From Clostridium sp. C8-1-8 (GTDB lineage Bacteria; Bacillota; Clostridia; Clostridiales; Clostridiaceae), in NCBI RefSeq assembly GCF_009928445.1, contig NZ_JAABNO010000011.1, positions 62,001 to 126,000 on the forward strand: a DNA stretch of 64,000 nt, given 5' to 3'. Under the pieces are notes generated by a model, which was not told where the DNA came from, ran no database searches, and saw only the letters and a program-made list of their open reading frames with translations. Shown here one piece after another: positions 17,425-27,301 of this stretch (position 1 is the stretch's first letter; each line of letters opens with the position of its first letter). The translations under genes and the position numbers were made by a program.

Positions 17425-20400
17425 ATGAAATTTGCTAAAATTGCTTGGAAAGACATTTCTAGCATATTTAGAAACAGGCTGATAAGAGTTTCTGTAGTAG
17501 CAATCATCATAGTACCTTTATTATACAGCTTACTTTATCTAGCAGCTTTTTGGGATCCGTATTCAAGATTAGAAGATCTTCCAATAGCTGTTGTCAATTT
17601 AGACAAGGGTTCTGAAAATGATGGTAAGGCTGTAAACTATGGTGATGATATTGTAAAACAACTGAAGGATAACAAAGAGGTAGGGTGGAACTTTACTACT
17701 TTAAAGGATGCAAAGGAAGGCCTAAGTGGAAGCAAATATTATTCAATGTTTGTAATTCCAGAGGATTTTTCTAATAAGATAATAAGTTCCAAGGATCACA
17801 AACCAGAAGCACCAGAGATTAAGTTTGTGCCTAACGATAAAAAGAACTTTCTTGCTTCACAAATTGGAGGAAAGGTTGAACTAGCAATTCAACAAAAAAT
17901 TTCATCTAATATATCAAAAGAATTTACGAAGGTTACTTTTGATAGTATGTATGAACTAAAAGATGGGATGCAACAAGCTGCAGATGGAAGTAAGAAACTT
18001 TATGACGGTATAAATACTTTAGGAAGCAGTGTACCTACTATGAAAGAAGGAATTACTCAACTTAATGATGGGTCTACTGCACTAAAGAATGGTATAGGTC
18101 AATTAAAAGATAAGACATCTGCTATGCCAAGCGGAGTATCTCAACTTTATAATGGATCAAATCAAATAACAGATGGTCTTGGACAGTTAAAAGCATCAGC
18201 TGGAGTACCTAAGTTGCTTGATGGTTCAAGCCAGATAACTAATGCACTAGGACAAATAAATGATAAGGTTAAGCAAGGACAAGAAACAATTGTAAGTCTA
18301 GGTCTTGATAAGCTTGATCCTAGCAAGGTCCTAAATGTTGAAAATCTACAAAAGGTTAGAGCTGTAATAGCAGCAGGAAAAAAGGTATCTAATGAAGATC
18401 TTTCAATACTTAACTCTCTAAATGCTACTAACGTTAAGTTAGTGCAAAGCACTATGGCTGATGTACAGCAACTGGCTAGTGATGAAGGCATAAAGACTAT
18501 AATGAGCAAACCTTCAATACAGCTTGTCTTATCTCAAATGGACTTCTCAAAGGCTGAAAATCAACAAGCCTTACAAACTAGAGTTGCTAATGCTACAAAG
18601 TTAGTTAATGATGCAAACAAGCTTCAAGCTATGCTCACTGGAGTACAAAGCAAATTGCCTAAAGAACTTTTAGGTGTCATGTCATCAAGTGATGCTATGA
18701 AGAAAACTTTCTCTGATTTGAGAGCTACAATAGACAATGTAAACAAGCTAAATACAACAATAAACTCTTTTGGAACTATAAACACTGGTGCAGTAAGTCA
18801 AGCACTAGGTAATGTAGCTTCAAACAAAGCACAATTAAGCTCTCTTCTACAAGCTTCAGCTGCCTTTGGTAAAGATACTAGTGCTCAACAAGCTTTACAA
18901 AATACTATGAATGACTTACCAAACTTAGAGCAAAGCTTAGAAGACATACAAAACATGCAAAGCCAAATTAATGCAGATACATTTAAACAACAAAAGGATG
19001 GTCTTTTAAATGGACTTGATGCGTTAGTTACAGCAGGAAAGTTAACTGATAGCCAAGCACAACCATATAAAGACTATATAAACAAGACTGCTCCAGCAAT
19101 CCTTAAGATGAGCAGTATGAATGTAAAGCCTTATATAGATAATATAAACGCTTTGAAAAAGTATAGCCAATTGGTTCAAGGATTAGCACAAGCTTCTGCT
19201 CAAAATGCTAACAATTTACTTAGCCTATCTAGTTCACTAAATAATATTAGTGCGCAGCAAGTTCAGGCTATTCAGGGGCTATTGTCTAATTATGGAACTT
19301 TAAAAGTTGATTTAGATAAAAATTTAGCTTTAGCAAATAATATTAAGCCTTTATTGACCGATGATAATGCATTAGCTTTATATGGGCTTACTCAAACAGC
19401 TAATGAACTTCAAGGTGATTTGGCAAAGAATCAAGATAACTTAAACTTAATAAATGATTTAATATCAAGCACTCAAGATCCTAAGGTTCAAGCATTACTT
19501 CCAAAGCTAGCAAAAGTTAAGAATGATATTGACACAGCTAAGCCTCTTATAGCTCAGCTTAGTACACCTCAAACTTTAGCTATGCTTGAAAAAGCTCCTG
19601 AGCTTGCAAACCAAGTTAAGGGACTTCAACAGGATTTAAAGAACAATGCAGATATATTGGAAATAGCTAATAGAACTTTAACAGAGGGAAATCTTGAAAC
19701 AGCACAAAGCTTGATAGCTTCACTTCCACAGCTAACACAAGGTATCCAAAAGTTATATGATGGATCTACTCAAGTAACTGGAGGTATCCAAACTGTAGAT
19801 GGAGCAGTAAATAAATTATATGATGGATCAAGCCAAGTAGCTGGAGGTCTAGGTCAACTTAATGGATCAGTTCCTACATTAATAAGTGGTGTAGGCCAAT
19901 TATATGATGGTTCAGTTAAGCTAAATGATGGATTAGGACAGCTAAATGGTAAGATGCCAGAGCTTTCAGACGGTGTTACTAAACTTACAGATGGTTCTAA
20001 GGAATTATCAGACAAGTTAGGAGAAGGTTCTGAAAAGCTAAATACTAAGCTTAAGAATTCAAGTGAAGATATGGGTGCATTTGTATCAGAACCAGTTAAG
20101 GTGAGCACAGATGCTATAAATACAGTTAAAGACTACGGTAGTGGATTTACCCCATACTTTATCCCATTATCCTTATGGGTTGGTGCAATCATGATGTTCT
20201 TTGTAATATCACCTAAGGTTGCCGATGGAATGAATGCAGGCTCTGCTTCAAGAGTTTTGGGTAAATACTTCTCATATACCTTTATAGGTTTCCTACAAGC
20301 TGTATTAGTAAGTGTTGTAGTATTATTCTTGGGTCTTAAGCCAACGAATATGATAGCTTATTTTGGATTCAATATACTATTATCCTTTACCTTTATAGCC

Positions 20401-20733
20401 ATAATACAAGCACTTATTTCCTTACTAGGAGATGCAGGAAGATTACTTGCAATAGTATTGCTTATATTTAACTTAACAACTTGTGCAGGTACATTCCCAT
20501 TAGAATTAGTACCTAAATTCTTCTCAATACTAAATCCATACCTTCCATTTACTTATGCGATTTCAGGCTTAAGAGAAGCTATAGCAGGATCAGATGTATC
20601 AGTTATAATCCATAGTTCCTTAGCCATGTTAGCATATCTAGTAGTATTTATAACAGTAGCTGTTCTCTTCATAGAAAGAGGAGAAAAGTTCGTTAAGCTA
20701 ATAGAAGGTAAAAAGGAAGAATTAGCAGCATAA
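17425..20733 (+). CDS. YhgE/Pip-family large membrane protein (ABC-2-like)
   Basis: A 1102-residue protein with one N-terminal transmembrane helix (about 20-45), a very long extracytoplasmic region (about 45-910) and a C-terminal ABC-2-type membrane part with about five helices (about 910-1085). The external region carries repeated motifs such as LYDGSxQ and GLGQL near both ends, and a Gln/Asn/Leu-rich helical middle. Relatives include Lactococcus Pip (phage infection protein) and Bacillus YhgE; related EsaA/YueB proteins act in type VII secretion or as phage receptors. Its own role is unknown. A TetR gene upstream with matching operators suggests regulated export. RBS GTGGGGTGG. A terminator follows. 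Confidence 0.85.
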   Translation: MKFAKIAWKDISSIFRNRLIRVSVVAIIIVPLLYSLLYLAAFWDPYSRLEDLPIAVVNLDKGSENDGKAVNYGDDIVKQLKDNKEVGWNFTTLKDAKEGLSGSKYYSMFVIPEDFSNKIISSKDHKPEAPEIKFVPNDKKNFLASQIGGKVELAIQQKISSNISKEFTKVTFDSMYELKDGMQQAADGSKKLYDGINTLGSSVPTMKEGITQLNDGSTALKNGIGQLKDKTSAMPSGVSQLYNGSNQITDGLGQLKASAGVPKLLDGSSQITNALGQINDKVKQGQETIVSLGLDKLDPSKVLNVENLQKVRAVIAAGKKVSNEDLSILNSLNATNVKLVQSTMADVQQLASDEGIKTIMSKPSIQLVLSQMDFSKAENQQALQTRVANATKLVNDANKLQAMLTGVQSKLPKELLGVMSSSDAMKKTFSDLRATIDNVNKLNTTINSFGTINTGAVSQALGNVASNKAQLSSLLQASAAFGKDTSAQQALQNTMNDLPNLEQSLEDIQNMQSQINADTFKQQKDGLLNGLDALVTAGKLTDSQAQPYKDYINKTAPAILKMSSMNVKPYIDNINALKKYSQLVQGLAQASAQNANNLLSLSSSLNNISAQQVQAIQGLLSNYGTLKVDLDKNLALANNIKPLLTDDNALALYGLTQTANELQGDLAKNQDNLNLINDLISSTQDPKVQALLPKLAKVKNDIDTAKPLIAQLSTPQTLAMLEKAPELANQVKGLQQDLKNNADILEIANRTLTEGNLETAQSLIASLPQLTQGIQKLYDGSTQVTGGIQTVDGAVNKLYDGSSQVAGGLGQLNGSVPTLISGVGQLYDGSVKLNDGLGQLNGKMPELSDGVTKLTDGSKELSDKLGEGSEKLNTKLKNSSEDMGAFVSEPVKVSTDAINTVKDYGSGFTPYFIPLSLWVGAIMMFFVISPKVADGMNAGSASRVLGKYFSYTFIGFLQAVLVSVVVLFLGLKPTNMIAYFGFNILLSFTFIAIIQALISLLGDAGRLLAIVLLIFNLTTCAGTFPLELVPKFFSILNPYLPFTYAISGLREAIAGSDVSVIIHSSLAMLAYLVVFITVAVLFIERGEKFVKLIEGKKEELAA

Positions 20734-20749
20734 TAATCTTTAATATAAA

Positions 20750-20781
20750 CTGCTGATGGAGTTTTCTATCAGCAGTTTTTT
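20750..20781 (+). terminator. Terminator after the Pip-like gene
   Basis: AACTGCTGAT pairs with ATCAGCAGTT, then a T-run. Confidence 0.88.
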
Positions 20782-20788
20782 TCATATC

Positions 20789-20817
20789 TTGACTTTAATG
20801 TTAGAAAGGTTTAAAAT
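20789..20817 (+). promoter_or_regulatory. Promoter of tRNA-Arg
   Basis: TTGACT (20789-20794), 17-bp spacer, TAAAAT (20812-20817), about 30 bp ahead of the tRNA. Confidence 0.65.
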
Positions 20818-20846
20818 TAGTATGTATTTTTCATATAACTAAATAT

Positions 20847-20921
20847 GTCCTCATAGTTAAATGGATAGAACAGTCCCCTCCTAAGGGACAGATGTAGGTT
20901 CGATTCCTACTGGGGATACCA
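20847..20921 (+). tRNA. tRNA-Arg (anticodon CCU)
   Basis: A 75-nt cloverleaf with encoded CCA. Acceptor GTCCTCA pairs with TGGGGAT (two G-U pairs). Anticodon stem GTCCC/GGGAC holds loop CTCCTAA, anticodon CCT, and the T-loop reads GGTTCGATTCC. It decodes AGG. Confidence 0.93.
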
Positions 20922-20933
20922 TGTATGGTGAGA

Positions 20934-20967
20934 AAATGGCTTAACTGTTAAGGTTAAGCCATTTTTG
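20934..20967 (+). terminator. Terminator after tRNA-Arg
   Basis: AAATGGCTTAAC pairs with GTTAAGCCATTT, then TTTT. Confidence 0.85.
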
Positions 20968-21164
20968 CTTACTTTAAATCTTAGTATAAAGCTAAAGTTA
21001 GAGCTTAATTTAAATAGCCACATGATTAAACTCTATAATAAATACTTAAATTTATATAAATATGAAAAGTTATAAATAAAACTTTAAAACAAGTAAACTT
21101 GTTAAGAATTTATAGTAATAATGCCGTATTCCTAACTTTTTATTAAGATATATTACTTTGAGAT
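20968..21164. other. AT-rich spacer before the carbohydrate locus
   Basis: No gene or strong structure recognised between the tRNA terminator and the operator/promoter of the esterase gene. Confidence 0.4.
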
Positions 21165-21176
21165 AAGTATATACTT
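21165..21176. promoter_or_regulatory. Candidate GntR operator, esterase promoter
   Basis: A perfect 12-bp palindrome, AAGTATATACTT, containing the HutC-subfamily consensus GT-N-TA-N-AC. It overlaps the putative -35 TTTACT (21175-21180); a weak -10 TATTTA lies 17 bp further on. Confidence 0.55.
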
Positions 21177-21242
21177 TACTTAAACGCTGTGCTATCATAT
21201 TTATGTGAAAGTAATCATGTTAGTAAGTAAGAGGTGATGGTA

Positions 21243-22757
21243 TTGAAATTAAGATTAGCTCCAATTTTTTCTGACAATATGGTCCTTCAGAGAGATTCTG
21301 AGGTTGTTGTTTGGGGTGAAGCTGATGAGAATGAAGTAATTTATGGTAAACTATGCGGACAAGAGGTAAAGACTTTAGCCAAAGGTGGAAGGTTTAGATT
21401 AACTTTTAATAAGCTTGAAACAGGAGGTCCTTATGAGCTTAATGTTTTATCAAAGGATTATGAAATAGTTTTAAGAAACATCTTAGTAGGCGAAGTTTGG
21501 ATTGCTGGTGGACAATCAAATATGGAGTTCAATTTGAAGGACTCTATAGGTGCAGAAGAAGAAATTGATGAATCTAGTTATTCAGATATAAGGTATTACA
21601 ATGTACCAGATATAACTTATGAAGATGAAAAATGTACAATCCCTGAGGGAATTGTTGATAATGGTTGGAGTATAGCTTCACCAGATACATCAAGATATTA
21701 TTCAGCGGTTGCATATCATTTTGCTAAGAGCTTATATGGTGATTTAAAGGTTCCAATAGGTATAATCAATTGTAATAAAGGGGGAACCTCTGCTTCTTGC
21801 TGGATGAATGAGAAGTATCTAATAGAAGATAAAGAATTATCTGAAGCATATCTAGAGCCCTACAAAAAGGTTATAGATAATCTTTCAGAGGAAGAAGAAG
21901 AAAAATTAATAGCTGAGTTTCATAAATCTCAAGAGGATTATGTAATAAAAGAACAGCAATATATGAGAGATTACCCTGAGAGATCCACACAGCAGTTGCA
22001 GGCGGATATAGGGTTTGCTCCTTGGGAACCTCCGTTTGGCAGAAAGTCATATCTAAGACCTAGTGGGTTATATTATACAAAGTTCAGGAAGATAACCCCA
22101 TTTACAGCAAGAGGCGTTATCTGGTATCAAGGAGAACAAGACTCTTCACATGCTAGTCTATATAAGAAGCTTTTTAGTTCCTTAATAAAAAGCTGGAGAG
22201 AGGATTTAGAAAATCCTGAGCTTCCTTTTGTATTCGTCCAATTACCTATGTTTAATGAAGAAAAGGTTGATACTTGGCAGATTCTAAGGGATGCTCAGCT
22301 ATATACTTATAAGAATGTAAAAAATACTTCTATGATAGTAACGGTAGACTGCGGGGAGAAGGAAGATGTTCATCCTAAGAATAAACAGCCTGTAGGTGAA
22401 AGATTGGCTTTAGTTGCAAGACAGGATATATATAAGGAAGACATAAATGGATACTCTCCTATATATAAATCTTATAGTATCAAGGGTAATAGGATAGAAA
22501 TAAGTTTTGACCATGTGAAAGCTGGGGATTTAGTTATAAAGGACGATGAGGAACTTAAGGGATTTGAAATTTGTGGAGAAGATGGAGTATTGGTTGCTGC
22601 AAAAGCTGAAATAGTAGAAGATAAGGTTGTAGTTCATAGCGATAAGATAGATAATCCTATAGGTGTTGCCTATGGGTGGAAAAACTATGTAGAGATTAAT
22701 TTATTTAATTCAAAAGGGCTACCAGCATCTCCTTTTAATACCCTTAACCAATATTAG
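21243..22757 (+). CDS. Sialate O-acetylesterase-family SGNH esterase (carbohydrate deacetylase)
   Basis: A 504-residue protein of the sialate O-acetylesterase (SASA) family: an N-terminal beta domain (about 1-80), then an SGNH hydrolase domain with the Ser motif GGQSNME (Ser92), the block GVIWYQGEQDS, and DVHP as the catalytic Asp-x-His. It has no signal peptide, so it acts in the cytoplasm on imported sugars. In this locus, removing acetyl groups from imported manno-oligosaccharides is a good guess. GTG 21234 and ATG 21237 overlap the RBS GAGGTG; TTG 21243 has the right spacing and is taken as start. A GntR-type operator lies at its promoter. Confidence 0.85.
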   Translation: MKLRLAPIFSDNMVLQRDSEVVVWGEADENEVIYGKLCGQEVKTLAKGGRFRLTFNKLETGGPYELNVLSKDYEIVLRNILVGEVWIAGGQSNMEFNLKDSIGAEEEIDESSYSDIRYYNVPDITYEDEKCTIPEGIVDNGWSIASPDTSRYYSAVAYHFAKSLYGDLKVPIGIINCNKGGTSASCWMNEKYLIEDKELSEAYLEPYKKVIDNLSEEEEEKLIAEFHKSQEDYVIKEQQYMRDYPERSTQQLQADIGFAPWEPPFGRKSYLRPSGLYYTKFRKITPFTARGVIWYQGEQDSSHASLYKKLFSSLIKSWREDLENPELPFVFVQLPMFNEEKVDTWQILRDAQLYTYKNVKNTSMIVTVDCGEKEDVHPKNKQPVGERLALVARQDIYKEDINGYSPIYKSYSIKGNRIEISFDHVKAGDLVIKDDEELKGFEICGEDGVLVAAKAEIVEDKVVVHSDKIDNPIGVAYGWKNYVEINLFNSKGLPASPFNTLNQY

Positions 22758-23020
22758 AAATAAAATATATATCTTATTAATCAATAGGGGAGTGTTGTGT
22801 TATTTGGCTAATAACATAGTGCTTCCCTATTATAAAAGTATTCTATTAATAAATCCTTATATATGAAGATACTGGAGTATATTTAGAGATGATAAATACT
22901 TCATAAGTATATATGTATAAGTTATGTATTGAGCCTCAAGGCTAGTAATTTGGCTAATCTTATAATTATACTAATTGATTAATATGAAATATGCTTCAAA
23001 ATATAATATATTTTTTAAAT

Positions 23021-23056
23021 AAAAGTATAGACATTTAATTAATATATTTATATAAT
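23021..23056 (+). promoter_or_regulatory. GH1 promoter with overlapping GntR-type operator
   Basis: -35 TAGACA (23028-23033), 17-bp spacer, -10 TATAAT (23051-23056). AAAAGTATAGACATTT (23021-23036) overlaps the -35 and contains GTATAGAC, an exact match to GT-N-TA-N-AC. A GTATAC-containing segment follows the -10. Confidence 0.65.
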
Positions 23057-23142
23057 GAAACTGTGAAACGTATACAAAAATATTAAATGCTTAATTTAAA
23101 AAAATAATAGTTTAGAATAATAATAGAGATGGGGGATATAAT

Positions 23143-24534
23143 TTGAAACATAAGTTTCCAGAGAACTTCTGGTGGGGGGCAGCTACATCCGGTCCTCAAT
23201 CAGAAGGTAGATTTAATAAAAAGCACAGAAGTGTATTCGATTATTGGTATGATATTGAGCCAGATGCATTTTTTGATAGAGTAGGGCCTAATGTAGCCTC
23301 AAATTTCTATAACAGCTTCCGTGAAGATTTTAGGCTTATGAAATCAATAGGCTTTAATTCCTTTAGAACATCAATTCAGTGGACACGTCTTATAAAGGAT
23401 TTTGAGACAGCAGAGGTTGAAGAAGATGCAGTTAGATTTTATAACGAAGTAATTGATGAATGTATAGTTAATGGTATGATACCAGTTATGAATCTTCATC
23501 ATTTCGATCTTCCTATAGAGCTTTACGAAAAGTATGGTGGATGGGAATCAAAACATGTAGTTGACCTATTTGCTAAGTACGCTAAGGTTTGTTTTGAGCT
23601 TTTCGGTGATAGAGTAAAGCATTGGACAACCTTTAATGAGCCAATAGTAATCGTACAAGGTGAGTACTTGAATCAGTTCCACTATCCTAATATAGTAGAC
23701 GGTAAGAAAGCTGTACAAGTTTCTTATAATTTGAACCTTGCATCAGCTAAGGCTATAGATGAGTTTAAGAAAAGCGAAAACAGTAAGGGTGGAAGAATAG
23801 GAATAGTATTAAATCTTACTCCTGCATACCCAAGATCTAACTCACAAGAGGACTTGGCTGCATCAGAGTTCGCTAATAAGTTCCATAACAGAATGTTTTT
23901 AGACCCAGCGGTTTTAGGATACTTTCCAGAAGGCTTAGCAGAAGTTTTTGAAAAGGATGGAGTACTTTGGGAGTCAAGTGCAGAGGAAATGGATCTTATA
24001 AGAAATAATAAAGTTGATTTTCTTGGAGTAAACTTTTATCAGCCATTAAGAGTTAAGGTTAGAGAACATGAATTAGATGAGTCAAAGACTGGCTGGCTTC
24101 CAGATAAGTACTATGAGTACTATGAGATGCCAGGAAGAAGAGTGAATCCACATAAGAATTGGGAGATATATCCTGAGGCTATGTATGATATAGCTATAAA
24201 TATAAGAGATAATTATGGTAATATTCCATGGTATGTATCCGAAAATGGTATGGGTGTTTATGGAGAAGAAAAGTTCAAAGATGAAAATGGAATGATCTTA
24301 GATGATTATAGGATTGAGTTTGTAACAGAGCATCTAGAGTTTCTTCATAAAGGCATCGAAGAAGGTTCAAACTGCTTTGGATACCATTTATGGACGCCAA
24401 TAGATTGCTGGTCATGGATGAATGCATATAGAAATAGATATGGATTCATATCTTTAGATCTAGCAACTCAAATAAAGACCATAAAGAAGTCAGGTTATTG
24501 GTTTAAAGAAGTAGCTGAGAATAATGGCTTTTAA
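23143..24534 (+). CDS. Glycoside hydrolase family 1 enzyme (beta-glycosidase or 6-phospho-beta-glycosidase)
   Basis: A 463-residue GH1 TIM barrel. Acid/base Glu166 lies in TTFNEP and nucleophile Glu367 in YVSENGM. The aglycone/phosphate signature near the C-terminus reads DCWSWMNAYRNRYGF. The Ser replaces the Glu of classical beta-glucosidases, as in phospho-glycosidases, but the Trp of the non-phospho type remains, so the substrate form is ambiguous. The linked transporter is ABC, not PTS, which favours unphosphorylated oligosaccharides such as manno- or gluco-disaccharides. TTG start with GGGGGAT RBS. Promoter and operator are at 23021-23056. Confidence 0.87.
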   Translation: MKHKFPENFWWGAATSGPQSEGRFNKKHRSVFDYWYDIEPDAFFDRVGPNVASNFYNSFREDFRLMKSIGFNSFRTSIQWTRLIKDFETAEVEEDAVRFYNEVIDECIVNGMIPVMNLHHFDLPIELYEKYGGWESKHVVDLFAKYAKVCFELFGDRVKHWTTFNEPIVIVQGEYLNQFHYPNIVDGKKAVQVSYNLNLASAKAIDEFKKSENSKGGRIGIVLNLTPAYPRSNSQEDLAASEFANKFHNRMFLDPAVLGYFPEGLAEVFEKDGVLWESSAEEMDLIRNNKVDFLGVNFYQPLRVKVREHELDESKTGWLPDKYYEYYEMPGRRVNPHKNWEIYPEAMYDIAINIRDNYGNIPWYVSENGMGVYGEEKFKDENGMILDDYRIEFVTEHLEFLHKGIEEGSNCFGYHLWTPIDCWSWMNAYRNRYGFISLDLATQIKTIKKSGYWFKEVAENNGF

Positions 24535-24660
24535 GTAACTGTAATATAGTACTTAAATATTTCTGATTAATAGTGCCTAGGTAGCAGTGACTAAAATTAT
24601 AATAATATTTTTATATAAAGGTTAAAACTAATTTAACACATATTAAGCACATAATTATAA

Positions 24661-24700
24661 ATAGTCCCAAAAGTTGATTACTTTTGGGGCTAATATAAAA
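24661..24700. other. Hairpin between GH1 and ROK kinase genes
   Basis: AGTCCCAAAAG pairs with CTTTTGGGGCT (one G-U). No T-run follows on the + strand, so it may act as a weak terminator or processing stem. Confidence 0.5.
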
Positions 24701-24741
24701 TAAAAAGATAATTATATATTAGTAGAATTATTCCTATGTGC

Positions 24742-24752
24742 AAGTATATCTT
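24742..24752. promoter_or_regulatory. Weak GntR-type site upstream of ROK kinase
   Basis: AAGTATATCTT differs by one base from the palindromic site at 21165. Weak evidence alone; supported by recurrence in the locus. Confidence 0.35.
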
Positions 24753-24806
24753 ACAAAGACTATGATAGAAGATTAAGTTGATTATTTTTATAAAGTAGGT
24801 GAAATA

Positions 24807-25685
24807 ATGCATATATTAACCTTTGATATAGGTGGAACAGCGGTAAAGTATGGAGTTTTAGATAGGTCTGGAAATATACATGAAAAAGGAAGGTTTAAAA
24901 CTCCAAGTGATGACATTGATGCACTGATTTCTAAAATAGTAGAGGTTAAAGATAGTTATAAAGATAAATATGAATTTGAAGGTATAGCTATGAGCTGTCC
25001 TGGAGCTGTTGATGATATAACTGGAGTTATAGGTGGAGCTAGTGCAGTGCCTTGTATACATGGATTTGATATCAAGAAAAAGATAAAAGAAGCGACAGGC
25101 TTAAGTAACATAAGAATGGATAATGATGCAAACTGTGCAGCTTTAGCAGAGGTTTGGATTGGAGCAGCAGAAAATAATAAGGATGTTTTATTTGTAATAT
25201 TAGGATCTGGTGTTGGAGGAGCTGTAATAAAGGATAAGAAAATACATAAAGGCGCAAATCTTCATGGTGGAGAATTTGGTTACATGATTATATCAGAAGA
25301 TTATGCCACTTTAAGCACAGTGGCCACACCTGTCCATATGGCAAATAGCTATGCAAAAGTAAAGGGACTTAGTGAAGGTTCTATTGATAGTGAGCAGGTA
25401 TTTAAGCTAGCAGAGGCTGGAGATGAATTGGCTTTACAAGCAATAAAGAACTTCTATAAAAATATAGCTATAGGCATATATAATATTCAGTATGTGTATG
25501 ATCCTGAAGTCATAATTATAGGTGGAGGAATAAGTGTAAGAGAAGAACTTCTTCAAAACATAGAGTTAGCTATGGATGAGCTTATGAATTCTATAAGTAT
25601 AGCAAAGGTTAGACCTACTATAAAGAGATGTAAGTATTTGAATGATGCAAATCTAATAGGTGCAGTTTATAATTACATTAATTAA
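24807..25685 (+). CDS. ROK-family sugar kinase
   Basis: A 292-residue ROK kinase: ATP phosphate-1 motif DIGGTAVKYG near residue 7, catalytic Asp in MDNDAN (Asp107), GSGVGGA and the C-terminal IIIGGGIS. The usual zinc-binding CxCGxxGC motif is absent (HGGEFGY is followed by a stretch without cysteines), as in some beta-glucoside and N-acyl-sugar kinases. It would phosphorylate the monosaccharide or disaccharide produced from imported oligosaccharides; mannose or glucose is likely in this context. RBS AGTAGGTG. It lies between the GH1 and transporter genes. Confidence 0.85.
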   Translation: MHILTFDIGGTAVKYGVLDRSGNIHEKGRFKTPSDDIDALISKIVEVKDSYKDKYEFEGIAMSCPGAVDDITGVIGGASAVPCIHGFDIKKKIKEATGLSNIRMDNDANCAALAEVWIGAAENNKDVLFVILGSGVGGAVIKDKKIHKGANLHGGEFGYMIISEDYATLSTVATPVHMANSYAKVKGLSEGSIDSEQVFKLAEAGDELALQAIKNFYKNIAIGIYNIQYVYDPEVIIIGGGISVREELLQNIELAMDELMNSISIAKVRPTIKRCKYLNDANLIGAVYNYIN

Positions 25686-25846
25686 TTTAAGGTTAGTTAA
25701 ATGATACAAATACCATTTGTTCATATATGTGGATTTTATAATTATTGAGAACTGTTATAGATCAGTCATATAACCAGTATGCGAACTAATAAGATTATTA
25801 TTCTGTTAACATATATCTAAAATAAATAAAAGTATATATTTTTATT

Positions 25847-25885
25847 AAAAAGTATATAGACATTTAAAAGAGGCTAGTATATAAT
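25847..25885 (+). promoter_or_regulatory. Promoter of the sugar ABC transporter with GntR-type site
   Basis: -35 TAGACA (25857-25862), 17-bp spacer, -10 TATAAT (25880-25885). AAAAAGTATATAGACA (25847-25862) overlaps the -35, and a second AAAAGTATATATT lies near 25829. The arrangement is almost the same as at the GH1 promoter. Confidence 0.65.
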
Positions 25886-25901
25886 AATGTTGTAAGATAT
25901 A

Positions 25902-25915
25902 TGTAAACGATATTA
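25902..25915 (+). promoter_or_regulatory. Possible CcpA site (cre) downstream of the transporter promoter
   Basis: TGTAAACGATATTA fits the cre consensus TGWNANCGNTNWCA at all but one position. The location just after the start site suits catabolite repression. Confidence 0.4.
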
Positions 25916-25986
25916 ATAAATCTACTAAGGTATAAAAACTATGGAATTATGATTTTAAATCATAAAATCAAAGGGGGAATTTATAA

Positions 25987-27288
25987 ATGAATAAAAAGAC
26001 ATTAGCTTTAGTGATGAGTTGTGTTCTAGCTGCAGGGGTATTTACAGGCTGTGGTTCAAAGGGAGATTCTAAGGATGGAGATAAGATAACACTTACGATC
26101 CTTAGCCAGAAAACAGATTTTGTTAACTCAAAGTTTAAGGACTACGCAGAAGCTTATAAAAAGGATCATCCAAATATAGAATTAAAGTTTGAAGCTTATA
26201 CAGACTATGATGCTCAAACTCAAACAAGAATAACTTCAAATGAATATGGCGATGTATTAATGATTCCTAATACACTTCCTATAAGTGAAAGACCAAACTA
26301 CTTTGAATCTCTTGGAAATGAAAAGGATTTAGCTAGTAAGTACTATGGACTTGATGGTGTTGGAGATGAATTTGGCGGTAAGATATATGGTATACCATCA
26401 GATATGAATGTAAGTGGTATGGTTTATAATAAAAAAGTATTTAAGGATGCAGGGATTACAGAATTACCTAAGACACCAGATGAATTCTTAAGTGATATGC
26501 AAAAGATTAAGGACAAGACACCAGATGTTATACCATATTACACAAACTATAAGGATGGATGGCCACTAGTACAATGGGAGCCTGATACGTTATCTGTATT
26601 CGGAAAGAACACATATACTAATCAGGAAATGGTTAATTCAGATGACCCGTTCTCAGCTGGAAAGCCTCACTATATAGTGTACAAGCTTATGTATGATTTA
26701 GCTAATAAGAAGCTTATAGAAAAGGATCCAACTACTACAGATTGGGAACAATCTAAGACTCTTTTAGCAAAAGGAAAAATAGGAGCTATGGAACTTGGAA
26801 GTTTTGCTATAGCTCAAATACAAGCTCAAGCTTCAAATGCAGATGATATAGGTTATATGCCTTTCCCTTATCAAGTTAACGGTAAATTCTATTCTAATCT
26901 ATCTGCTGACTATCCAATAGCAGTAAATAAGAACAGCAAGCATGTTACTGAAGCGAAAGAATTCCTTACTTGGTTTGTAGAAAAATCAGGATATGCTCAA
27001 GATTGTGGTACAGTGCCAACACTAAAGGGAGCTGAGATGCCAAAATCATTACAAGCATTTAAAGATCTAGGAGTAGAATACTTAATGCCAGCTTCTGCTA
27101 AACAAGGTCAAGCTGGATGGAATGATAAGATAGATAAAGCTGCTGAAGTTGGTTTATGGCAAGCTGATTTTAGAAGAAGAATTATTGAATCAGCTATAGG
27201 AAACTCAAAGGAAACTTACGATCAAATAATGAATGATTTAAATTCTAAGTGGAAAGCAGCAAGAGCAAAAATTGCTTCAAGCAAGTAG
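25987..27288 (+). CDS. Sugar ABC transporter substrate-binding lipoprotein
   Basis: A 433-residue family-1 extracellular solute-binding protein. The signal peptide ends in a lipobox, VFTGC, with lipidation at Cys22. The mature protein has the two-lobe pattern of oligosaccharide binders. It is the first gene of the transporter operon, followed by two permeases and no ATPase. A strong hairpin lies between it and the permeases, which usually raises the level of the binding protein. The ligand is not determined; the locus suggests a beta-linked oligosaccharide. Confidence 0.9.
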   Translation: MNKKTLALVMSCVLAAGVFTGCGSKGDSKDGDKITLTILSQKTDFVNSKFKDYAEAYKKDHPNIELKFEAYTDYDAQTQTRITSNEYGDVLMIPNTLPISERPNYFESLGNEKDLASKYYGLDGVGDEFGGKIYGIPSDMNVSGMVYNKKVFKDAGITELPKTPDEFLSDMQKIKDKTPDVIPYYTNYKDGWPLVQWEPDTLSVFGKNTYTNQEMVNSDDPFSAGKPHYIVYKLMYDLANKKLIEKDPTTTDWEQSKTLLAKGKIGAMELGSFAIAQIQAQASNADDIGYMPFPYQVNGKFYSNLSADYPIAVNKNSKHVTEAKEFLTWFVEKSGYAQDCGTVPTLKGAEMPKSLQAFKDLGVEYLMPASAKQGQAGWNDKIDKAAEVGLWQADFRRRIIESAIGNSKETYDQIMNDLNSKWKAARAKIASSK

Positions 27289-27301
27289 GCAATAAAATTC
27301 G

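Noticed and set aside
23056-23080. A cre (CcpA) site after the GH1 promoter
   Set aside because: TGTGAAACGTATACA looks similar, but the spacing between TG and CG does not fit the consensus.
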